64,000 bases of DNA from contig NC_047087.1 of the NCBI RefSeq assembly GCF_902459505.1, positions 256,134,603-256,198,602 on the forward strand, read 5' to 3'. Both the position numbers and the translations under genes were made by a program. This DNA is from Geotrypetes seraphini. Its lineage: Eukaryota > Chordata > Amphibia > Gymnophiona > Dermophiidae. Numbering within the stretch: the first letter of the stretch is position 1; every line of letters starts with the position of its first letter. Below the pieces are notes generated by a model. That model had not been told where the DNA came from. It worked only from the letters and a program-made list of their open reading frames with translations, and searched no databases. This document shows positions 24,201-36,200 of this stretch, in pieces.

Positions 24201-27200
24201 ACGTCCACTCGTGAGGTTGAAGGATGCGGCTGAGATTGTCGGCCAGGGAGTTCTGTTCGCCCTGGATATAGACCGCCTTGAGGAAGAGATTGTGGGCTGT
24301 GGCCCAGGTCCAGATGCGTAGAGCCTCCAAACAAAGGGGGCGAGATCCGGTGCCGCCTTGCTTGTTTATGTAGTACATGACAACTTGATTGTCTGTGCAC
24401 AGGAGGAGAACCTGAGGGCAGAGAAGATGTTGGAAAGCCTTGAGGGCGTAGAACATGGCCCTGAGTTCCAGGAAATTGATGTGATGTCGACGCTCCTGTG
24501 GGGTCCAAAGTCCCTGGGTGCGCAGATCTCCAAGGTGAGCTCCCCACGCATAGGGGGACGCATCCGTGGTGATGATCATAGAGTGAGGGGGCAGATGAAA
24601 GAGCAGACCCCTGGAAAGATTTGAGGAGTTCAACCACCATTGGAGAGATTGCTGAAGAGATGATGTCACAGAGATGGGATGAGAAAGAAGATCCGTAGTC
24701 TGTGACCATTGGTTGGCGAGAGTCCATTGAGGTATGCGGAGGTGGAGACGTGCTAGAGGAAGGACATGTATTGTCGAGGCCATGTGTCCCAGGAGGACCA
24801 TCATCTGTCGAGCGGGAATGGAGGGATGTGTGAGCACCTGACGACAGAGATGGAGCAGAGTCCACTGACGACCGGAGGGAAGAAAAGCCCTCATTAGAGT
24901 GGTGTCCAGAACAGCTCCGATGAATTGAAGTCGCTGGGTGGGAAGTAAATGCGACTTGGGGTAGTTGATCTCGAACCCCAGGAGGTGGAGGAGAGAGATG
25001 GTGTGATGAGTAGCCTGTAGCACAAGTAGAGATGAAGGTGCTTTCACCAACCAATCGTCCAAGTAGGGGAACACCTGGAGGTTGTGAGACCTGAGGAAGG
25101 CCGCCACTACTATGAGGCATTTGGTGAAGACCCTGGGTGAGGAAGCGAGGCCAAACGGTAGCACCTTGTACTGGTAGTGACGGTGCAGTACCTGGAACCG
25201 CAGATAGCGGCGAGAAGTCGGATTGATGGAGATGTGAGTGTAGGCCTCTTTGAGGTCTAGGGAACATAGCCAGTCGTGCTGAGAAAGAAGAGGGTAGAGC
25301 GTGGCAAGGGAGAGCATTCTGAACTTCTCCTTGACCAGACACTTGTTGAGGTCCCTGAGATCGAGAATGGGACGGAGGTCTCCCGTCTTTTTGGGTACCA
25401 GGAAGTAGCGGGAGTAGAATCCCTGACCCCTTTGTTCTGGAGGTACTTCTTCGATGGCATTGAGAAGGAGGAGGGATTGAACCTCCCTCAAGAGGAGGGG
25501 GGTTTGAGATGAGTGTGAAGCAGACTCGACGGGAGGGTTGTCTGATGGAAGAGTCTGGAAGTTGAGAGAGTAGCCGTGGCGGATGATGTTGAGGACCCAC
25601 TGGTCCGATGTGATGACCTCCCAACGGCTGGAGAATATGCTGAGACGACCTCCGATTGGTTGTGGAAGAGGTAGCGAAGGTGGAAGACTGGCTATGCCCT
25701 GGAGAGAAGAGTCAAAAGGGCTGAGACTGCTTTGCAGGCTGAAGAGGCTTGGAGGGTTGATTGGCCTGAGAACGAGCCTGGGCATGGTGCTGTTGTTGAC
25801 GGGGCCGCCGAGGTTGTTGAGGAGGCGGATTGAGTGGCCTGGCTGAGAACCTGCGCTGATAAGACGACTGAGGCCGATAAGGTCGGGCAGGTGGAGCCTT
25901 CTTCTTCGGCTTGATCAGGGTGTCCCACCTGGTTTCATGGGCGGAGAGTTTCTGGGTGGTGGAATCCAGTGACTCTCCAAAAAGTTCATCCCCGAGACAG
26001 GGGGCGTTGGCTAGACGATCCTGGTGATTGATGTCCAGGTCGGAGACTCTCAGCCAGGCCAGGCGGCGCATGGCTACGGCCATGGCAGAGGCACGGGAGG
26101 TGAGCTCGAAGGAATCGTATATCGAGCGGACCATAAACTTGCGCAATTGAAGAAGGCCAGAGATGTGCTGTTGGAAAAGTGGAACCTTGCGCTCCGGCAG
26201 GTACTTTTGGAGGGCGGACAGCTGTTGGACCAAATGTTTCATATAAAAAGAAAAATGGAATGAATAGTTGTTCGCCCTGTTGGCCAGCATGGCATTCTGG
26301 TAGAGCCTCTTGCCAAACTTGTCCATGGTCTTACCCTCTCTGCCAGGAGGGGTAGAGGCATAGACACTGGAGCCCTGAGTCTTTTTTAAGGTGGATTCAA
26401 CAAGAAGGGACTCATGGGGCAATTGAGACTTGTCGAACCCTGGGATAGGGATGACCCGATAGAGGTTGTCCAGTTTACGGGGGGCCCCCGGTACCGTAAG
26501 GGGGTTCTCCCAATTTTTGTAAAAAGTCTCCCGTAGGATATCATGTACGGGAAGCTTGAGGAACTCCTTAGGGGGTTGTTCAAAATCTAAAGCCTCCAGG
26601 AAGGCTTGAGATTTTTTTGAGTCAGATTCCAGAGGAAGGGATAGGGCTGCAGACATCTCCCTGAGGAACTTCGAAAAGGAGGACTGCTCCGGTTTGGAGG
26701 TGGCATCGGGTGCCGACGGGTCCTCATCAGATGAGGAGGGATCCTCCTCAGTACCGGGAGGGGACTCCTCCCATAAGTCAGGGTCCCGGACCTCTGGTGC
26801 ATGTCGAGACACCGGGGTGGAAGGTGCGGTATGGTGAGTCTTGGATAAAGATTTTCCAGAGCGCACCGAAACGGTACCAGGAGAAGAGGACCGGCGTCGA
26901 TCCCGGTCCCGGGAAGTATGACGCCCTGCCTGGTCCCGAGGAGGATCCGTCGTGGTATGGGAGTGAACCACCGGATGGGTATGAAGTTGCTCAGCCGAAA
27001 GTATCGGCATGGAGGTGTTGATAGGTACCGATGGGGTGGATACCGGGGGCTCGGTACGGGGCTCGGGCCGGTCTGGTACCGGAAGGAGCGGTGCCAGGAT
27101 AGTGGGCAACAGGTGCTCGAGCTGTCGCTGTAACTGTTCCTGGAGTTGAACTTTTAAGATGGCCGAAATACGGTCATCTAGGGGTGGCATCGGAACCGCT

Positions 27201-30200
27201 TTCTTTTGCTTCGGTTCCTTAGATGCCGCTCCACGCCCCGGCGATGAGGAGGCCGATGAAGAGGCACTCACCGAAATCGGGGCGGAGCGCTTGCGGGGTC
27301 GGCGCGAGGCCGGCAAGGTCGGTGTCGCCACCGTAGTTGGAGGGCGCTCGAGGGAAGAGGAAGGCTTCTTAGCCGGCTTACCTGGCGCCAGAGACGCCGA
27401 TGCGGGGTCGGGCGGTGTCGAAGTAGACGGTGCCGATTTCTGTGGTACCGCTGTCGATGTCGAGGAATCCATCGCCGACCCGGTGCCGAACAAAAGAGTT
27501 TGTTGAATTTGTCGGTTTTTAAGAGTTCTCTTTTTAAGAGTGGCACAGCGGGTGCAGGAGTCCGCCCGATGCTCCGGACCCAAACACTGCAAACACCAAT
27601 TGTGTGGGTCAGTGAGGGAGATCGGGCGTGCACACCGCTGGCACTTTTTAAAACCGACCTGCGGGGGCATGAAGGGGAAAACAGCCTCCGCAAAATCGAA
27701 CCCCGAGGCCTGTATAATGGCAACAGGCCCCGCCGGGGCAAAATCGAAAAAAGGGGAAAAAAGCAAAGTTTTTTTTTTTTTTTTTTACAATTGAAAGGAA
27801 AAAGAAACCCGAAGGCAAAAGAAGAAAAAATAGGGAAAAAAGCGCGAGCGGGAAGGCAAAAAAGTGGTTTCAACAGCCGTTGAAAAAACACACGCGTCTT
27901 CTTCGCTCCGCGGAAACGAAGAAACTGGGGACCACGCACTCCTCCGTCGGGCGGGAAGGCACTCGCGCACGCGCGGTGCGGCCAACTAGAAACTTCTAGT
28001 TAAAAAGGTCCATACCGAGGGCTCCGTCGGTGACGTCACCCATGCGTTAAGAATATGCTGCCTGCTTGTCCTGGGATAATGAACAAAGTTGAAAATATTG
28101 CTTCCAGCAGGTCTTCCCTGGAGCTTGATAAGCAAAGAAGATCATATTGGGACTCTATCACAAACTTTTGAGCATCAGCTCCGTGAGTGGACTCCTAACT
28201 AGTTGCTTAAGAACACTTCTTGCAAGAATTCCAGGATCCTTCTACTTCTAGCTTATCTTGAAATCTAAATTAGGAACACCTCAGTTTCCCATACTGTCTA
28301 GGTCAGGGGTGCCCACACTTTTTGGGCTTGCGAGCTACTTTTAAAATGACCAAGTCAAAATGATCTACCAACAATAAAATTTAAAAAAAACACAACGCAC
28401 ACTGTACGCATAGAAAATGTTAATTATCATTCCTATTCCAGGGTTTTTCAAAGAGGTCAAAGCAGATGACTCTGCACTATCACCTCAGTAACAACCATAC
28501 AAAAATAGACAAATATACCCCCCTCCCTTTTTACTAAACCACGATAGCAGTTTTTAGAGCGCAGGGAGCTGCGCTGAATGCCCAGCGCTGCTCTCGATGC
28601 TCATAGGCTCCCTGCGCTAAAAAAACTCTATTGCGGTTTAGTAAAAGGGGACCTTAGTGTAAAATATAGACAGCAGATATAAATTGAGACACATTTCGAT
28701 CACTAAATTTAAAATAAAATCATTTTTCCTACCTTGTCTGGTGATTTCATGAGTCTCTGGTTGCACTTTCTTCTTCTGACTGTGCATCCAGTCTTTCTTC
28801 CCTTCTTTCAGCCTGTATGCTTCCTCTCCTCCACACCTCATTCCCTCCCCCAACTTTTCCTTCCTCTCTCCCTGCCCTTTCTTTCTCTCTGCCTCCCTTT
28901 CCTTTTTTTCTGTTTCTCTTCTTTCCTTCTGTCTCCCTGCCTGCCCTTTTTCTTTCTTTCTTTCTCCCTGCCCTCCCCCAAGACACTGCCACTGCCATCG
29001 GGGACCCAAACTGCCATCGGGGACCAGGACCCAAACCGCCACCAATAACAGGCCCGAAAGCCGACGCCAATAACACGCCCAAAAGCCGACGCCGCCCCAA
29101 CCTCTCCCTGCTTCGGCCGACCAGCATCGCGAGGAACTGTTGGGGGAAATGCTGCCGGGTCCTGCCTTCGCGGAAACAGAAAGTAGGCAGGACCCGGCAG
29201 CAAGAAGAGGAAATGCTTCACTAACCTGTCTCCCGCCTTAGCCCGTAGCGAACGCTTGCTTCAGGGCTCTCAACATGTGCGTGCCGGCCTCCCCCCCCCC
29301 CCCCCCCCGGACATAACTTCCGGTTTCGGAGGGAAGAGAAGAGAAGCCGGCACGCACACGTTAGAGCCCGGAGCATAAGTTCGCTAGGGGCTGAAATCTC
29401 CAAGCCGGTTTTTATGGGGTTTTTTTTTAATGTTCAGCAGCGGCAGATGACAGCTGGGCGGACCGCCCAGCTAAAAGGCCCTAGGGAGAACACTGGAGAG
29501 GAAGGCTGATCGGCCCATAGATCAGGACGGCAACATGAGTGCGATCGACTTGAGTTGCCTTCCTGAGCTACTGGTCGATCGCGATCGACGCGTTGGGCAC
29601 CCCTGGTCTAGGTGATTATCATGTCAGTATTTGCTTCTTCTCTATGTGATGGTGGGTTGTAGATTACATAGAGTGAGCAAGGAGCAGCTGTGTGGCTCTG
29701 TATTGCCCTGAAGAAAGTGTTGAATATCTACATTCTAATAAATAAAAAAAACATTCAAGGCAATTTCCAGTCAAAGCATGCATAACACACACACATATGA
29801 TATCAACACCAATAAAAACATTCACCGCAACTTCTTTTAAACATTCAGGAAAACCATTATTGTCAAACTCCAAATAACTACCCCACAGACAAACTTATAA
29901 ATTCAGCATATCCTCCTACCCATTTGTTTTCCTAAAAATGAGTAACACTGTGCTAAACAAATGTGTTTTAAGCCTTCTTCAAAAGTATAGTTATCCTTCA
30001 AATGAAAGCCCTTTCACATTGAATTCCAAAACGTTGGACCAAGAATAAAAATTTGGTGGCCCATACACTTACTCACTGATCTAGCTAATATTCAGCCGTG
30101 GCAGTAACTATTTTATAACCGCTATTGGCCTTATTCCTAGATACCCAAGGACTATCAACTAATTGGAACCTGGAATTTTCAAACAGGAATGTATTATTCT

Positions 30201-33200
30201 AGCACCTCCAAGATAAATTGCCTGTTTGCTCCCCTCCCCCAAAGAAAAACCTTAAACTATATCCATATTTATTAACAGGATTCTTTGTTGCACCGGTACT
30301 ACTACTAATAATCATTTCTACTGCTAGATGTACACAACACTGTACATTAAAACATTCAAGAGAATCCCTGCTCTGTAGAGCTTACAAACTAATCAAACAG
30401 ACAAACAGGACAAGTAGGGGGTTAGGGAGTTTCTCCGACATGGGTGCTTTACAAGCGAGTGGGAGTTAGGAGTTAAAAGCAAGCTTGAAAAAGTGGGCTT
30501 TTAGTCTGGATTTGAATACTTCTAGAGACGGAACTTGACGTACTGATCCAAGCTGTCTGTTCCAGGCATATGGTGTAGCAAGACAAAACGAATAAAGTCT
30601 GGAGTTGGCAGTAGAGAAGGGTACAGATAAGAGAGATTTGCCTGATTAACTGAGTTACTGGGGAGGAGTATAGGGAGAGATAAGAGAGAAGAGATATTGA
30701 GGAGCTGTAGAGTGAATGCACCTGTAAGTCAATAAGAAGAGTTTGTTTGAACTGTATGCAGAAATGGATAAGGAGCCAATGAAGTGACTTGAGGAGAGGG
30801 GTAATGTGAGCATAGCGACTCTGGTGGAATATAAGTCATGCAGCAGAATTTTGAATGGATTGCAGGGGAGAGATGGTTACAAGACCTTTGAAAAGCAAGT
30901 TGCAGTGGTCTAGGCAAGAGGTGATAAAGGTGTGGACAAGAAATTTGGTAGTCAATGTAAGGATTTAATTCTGGTGAAAACCTAGCAAATTTGTTAACAC
31001 TAACTGTAGGAATATACAACCTCTTATACTGAGGCCATCTAGAACCAGGACCTCCAACACCAAATGAAAATTTGCAGATAGCATGTAATATCTCAACCTA
31101 TTTAACAACCACATTTTAAAAATACAGCATTCACGAAAACAGTTCTGGAGACACCTTACTACCTTCCATGGCCCATAACCCTCATTATCATCAATCTGCA
31201 TGTAAAACATATAACCCAATTCTTTTTATGTAACTTGGTATCTCAATGGCTATTAATTTTTCTCAAAATAACAACACCCTCAAAAGCACAGGACTATAAA
31301 TCACATCACATCACATCCATCCAAAAAGGAGAAAAGACCTCAGTGTCCAATAGGGGCTCTATAAGCTACCCACATAGACAAGCTAGTTTCAAACAAAATT
31401 TGATACTAGCAGACACATCCTTGGTCAAAAACTCCAAAACTATGAAATTCTATTTTTTCTTTTATCTTTTATTTTCAAAAATAGTCTCACTTATCAGTAT
31501 AATTTATAATATTTTCTCAATAGAAGTCACTTAATGACAGGAGTTGAAGCGGGTGAACGATCGCTCAAATCCCCGAAGAAGCATATTAGCGAAACAGGGA
31601 GCCCTGTTGGATTATGTGGAAGAATGTTTAGCTTGAATGACTTTCAGCTTTTTCTCCACGGAGCAGTTTTTCCTGCTTTCTAAACCCCAGGACTACATTT
31701 TAACTACAATATTCAGATAAGTGACTTCTATTGAGAAAATATTATAAATTATACTGATAAGTGAAAGAGACTATTTTTGAAAATAGAAGATAAAAGAAAA
31801 AATAGAATTTCATAGTTTTGGAGTTTTTGACCAAGGATGTGTCTGCTTGTATCAAATTTTGTTTGAAACTAGCTTGCCTATGTGGGTAGCTTATAGAGCC
31901 CCTATTGGACACTGAGGTCTTTTCTCCTTTTTGGATGGATGTGATGTGATGTGATTTATAGTCCTGTGCTTTTGAGGGTGTTGTGATTTTGTGATTTGTT
32001 TGGACATCCTTTTCTTGAGTTTTTGGATTTTTGTGATATTATTTTTTCTCTACATAAACATACATAAACCTATTCCTCCACATGTTTTATTAACACTAGC
32101 TTAACCTTCCTGAAGGCACTTTATCTCGTAGAATGCATCTCCATGTTTTATTCTGCTAATCATGCAGAGACCACAGCTTTACATTATATTCATATCGAAG
32201 AAGTGATTTCATCTCTGGATACAGAAAGGCTTCTAAGAATTTCCAGTGCCACCTTAGACCTGGCATCTTACCCCCCAGCTACTCCCAGTCTCATTAGGGA
32301 ATGTTATTCTTGCATCCCTCTCCCCATAGTACCAAATCTTCTCAGGTGAACATATCAATTCCTGCACCTCATCATTTACGGCCTCTTTTACAAAGCTGCG
32401 CTAGTGGCTGCACTGACGGCCCCGAAGCCCATAGAGATTTAAAGGGCTTCGGGGCTATTGCAGCACAGCTTTGTAAAAGAGGCCATTAGTCTTCAATCTC
32501 ACTAGAACATAATGATTCAATAATCCATCCCCTCTCAAGTCTCACCGAGACATGACAAGTTCTGCCGTGGCCCAGCCTGTGGCTGCCACCATGATTTTGT
32601 ATTCACCCTTGCCAGCATTCCTCGACATCACCAGGTGAAGTCCCACTAAGTCTGCCAGGTCCACTGTGGCCTTCATGAATTCCTGCAATGAGATAAGTAC
32701 AACAAATATGTGTGAATCTGTGGTTTGCAGGCTAGTGAGAGTACCACAGTTTAATATACAAGTTTATGAACTCTGGAAACTAAGGGCCCAATATTCAGCC
32801 GTGGCAGTCACTATTTTATAACTGCTATTGGCCTTATTCCTAGATATTCAGTGCTAGGTCATGTCCCGATTCCAGCATTGAATATGCGGGTTTATGTGGC
32901 CGGCTATCCTGTTAAGTGCAATATTCAGCACTTAATCGCATAAAGACAGGACTGTGCTTTATGTGGTTCACTTATGTGGTTAATTGCTGAATATTGCTGT
33001 TTATTAACTGGACCACCCACAAAAATAGTTGGCATTGTGTTTGGCAGTTAGTCCTGGTATTCAGTGTCACTAACTGTTTAAGTGTAGCTGAATATCTGTG
33101 GATAGCCATGCATAAACGATTTAACAAGCCAGGAGTTGCTCCTGACCAGGTAAATTGTTTTGTAACATCAGGTCCTAAATGTCCCTGAGCAGGAATGACA

Positions 33201-36200
33201 AGAGTGGTAACTACAGGGTCCTCATGGTGCTAAAAACGTAGCAAAATAAAAGGGGCTTCAAGTTATTTCTCACTTTTAAATACATTGATGCAGGCTTCTG
33301 GAAGCTGTAGCGGCCCTGGACAAAGCTGTTATTTCTTTGATTCTTTTGACATGATTAAGGTATTAGACTCTTTAAAAATGAGAAAGGTGTCATCAGATAA
33401 GGACAGCTTGATTTAACTGAGCCCACAGTTCAGCCACAGATCCCATCTCCCTCCTTGCCTCTCTGCTACTAAGCTCCTTTTAAATTATGAACCATGCAGG
33501 TTCAAGTTCTGCCACTGTTTTGGCTACTATAATCTCCTTTAAAAGTTTGTGCCATATGTCCAGTATGGAGTGGAGTAATAGCCTGGTGGTTACAGCACTG
33601 GGCTTGACATCCAGGGGAGCTCGGTTCAAATCCAACTGCTGGTCCTCGTGATCTTGGGCAAGTCACCTTACCCTCCATTATCTCAGATACAAAATTAGAT
33701 TTTAAGCGCTCCAAGAACAAGGAAACACTCACTGTACCTGAATGTAACTTAGCTTGAGCTATTATTGGAAAAAAAAAGTGTGAGCAAAATCTAAATAAAT
33801 AATAATGTTAATATTTAATCACCAAGACATTGATGGACATGAGCTTTTAAAAACATATCTACATCTTTTTTTTTAATTCTTTATTCATTTTACATCTTAC
33901 AACAAGAGTATCATAAAATAACATTTAAACTTATACATATTCTCTTGATTCTCTATCAATTTAACTTAAATCATAATATTTAAAGCCTCCCTCCCAACCC
34001 TACTAATTCATATGTAGTACATATATCATTTAATATATCTACCTCTTTATAAAGTGATAATGTATTAAATATTTATTTTGTACAGTTGAGAAAATTTTTA
34101 CCTCAGTCATGTTTTACTGCAAGGAAAGATAGATTACCCTAGACTAGATAGCTTTGATTGGCAAATTCATAAGTAAATATAGTTAGTTAACTTACCCCAA
34201 CAAAATCATACACCCCAACTCCGCCTTCCCATGTGGGAAAAAAAGTGGCTAAAAACAACATCTAGAACAGTAAAACAAGAATTTAGTATTAAAAAGTATG
34301 TAGAAAGATAACAAAAAAAAGAATCACTAAAAAGCAACACCTGCAATGATATACAGAGTAACATCTGCGGAACTATAATGAACATCTGTAGCAGCCCAAA
34401 AAAGCAATCTGCATAGCAGTGTACAAAAGCAGCAGCTGGAGCTGTAGAAAAGGTAACTTATATAGGGGAAAAATGATACATTGCATGTGGCTTACACACA
34501 ACAGATGTCTGATTTTCTAGCCTATGTTGAAGGAATTGTGGCCCCCAAGATGCATAACCCATGCTAATCCTCTCCTAATCCTTACCTTGCACAACTGCAC
34601 AAAGAGGTAGGTGGCTCCAGCCTGCACACATCTCCAGAAGGCGTTGTATTCTGACCTGATAGGGGATAAAGTTGGTTATCTTTGTCAAGATTATTTCCTC
34701 ATAATGTGGGCTATGAGATAATAATTTTATAGAATTGATGATTATTATATATTATTGTAGCCTTTATCTCTTTTTATTTCTTTACCCTCTTTTTATGATC
34801 TTTAAATTGGTTTGATATATTTTTAGAAACATAGAAACATGATGCCAGAAAGGCCCATCCAGTTTGCCCATTATCTCTTCCTCTCTCTAAGAGATCCCAC
34901 GTGCCTATCCCAGGCTTTCTTAAATTTAGACACAGTCTCTGTCTCCATCACCTCTACCGGGAGACTGTTCCACGCATCTACCACCTTTTCTGTAAAAAAG
35001 TATTTCCTTAGATTACTCCTGAGCCTATCACCTCTTAACTTCATCCTATGACCTCTCATTCCAGAGCTTCCTTTCAAATGAAAGACTCGACTAATGCGCA
35101 TTTACACTATGTAGCTATTTAAACATCTCTATCATAGCTCCCCTCTCCTGCCTTTCCTCTAAAGTACACATATTGAGATCTTTAAGTCTGTCCCAATACG
35201 AATTATAACGAAGACCACGTACCATTTTAGTAGCCTTCCTCTGAACAAACTCCATGCTTTTTATATCTTTTTGAAGGTGCTGTCTCCAGAACTGTACACA
35301 ATATTCTAAATGAGGTCTCAACAGAGTCTTATACAGGGACATCAATACCTTCTTTTTCCTACTAGCCATACCTCTTCCTATGTTTCCTAGCATCTTTCTA
35401 GCTCTTGCCATCACCTTTACAACCTGTTTGGCCACCTTAAGATCATCATATACAATCATACCCAAGCCCTACCCTTCTGTCATGCATATAAGTTCTTCAC
35501 CCCCCTAAACTGTACCGTTCCCTCGGGTCTTTGCAGCCCAAATGCGTGACCTTGAATTTCTTAGCATTATATTTTAGCTGTCAAATTTCAGACCATTGTT
35601 CAAGCTTCACCAGGTCTTTCTTCATGTTATTCACACCATCCTGGGTGTCTATTCTAGTGCAGATTTTGGTATCATCTACAAAGAGCAAATCTTACCAGAC
35701 AGCCTTTCAGCAATAGCGCTTATAAAAATGTTAAAAAGAACAGGCCCAAGAACAAAAACCTTGAGACACACCACTATTAACAACCTTTTCCTCAGAGCCA
35801 TCTTCATTGATCACTACCCTCTGTTGTCTTCCACTTAACCAGTAGGAAGAAGTGATAGGAAAGCCAAAGATCGAAATAAGTTTGTAATATCACAGGAGGA
35901 AGAAAAACTTAAGAGACCAGATGGGCCTGGGGGTCTTTACTTGCATTTTAACATACAAATCTAAAGTATGTCAGCCAGTGCTGTGATAAGCCATACAAAA
36001 TGCTTATTATCCCAGGAAAAGCAGGCAGCATATTCTCACATATAGGGTGACGTCATCCATGGAACCTGGCACATACTGTCTAAAGTGAACTGTCACCCCA
36101 CATGTGAGAATATCTGCTTGCTATCCCTGGATAACACTTGTTACATGTAAGTAACTGTGCTTTCCCCTCCCCCCACCCCAAAGAAAGCAGGTTTATTTGC

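Larger units (their letters stand above)
22392..28079 (-). mobile_element. DIRS retrotransposon, whole-looking, in TMEM147 intron 4
   Basis: A 5.69 kb tyrosine-recombinase retrotransposon on the minus strand, the same strand as TMEM147. Parts in order: left repeat (27926-28079), gag-like ORF (27766-25712), RT/RNase H/methyltransferase-like ORF (25785-23788), recombinase-bearing ORF (25624-22757), internal complementary region (22617-22718) and right repeat (22392-22575). The internal region joins the complements of the two outer ends, which is diagnostic for DIRS. No target duplication is visible, as expected for recombinase-mediated insertion. All three reading frames are open, so it looks whole and young. 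Confidence 0.92.

Noticed and set aside
28638-29224. Several overlapping frames of over 100 codons on both strands
   Set aside because: They lie in the C/T-rich tract of a non-autonomous hAT and read as Lys/Glu/Arg or Ser/Leu/Phe low complexity.
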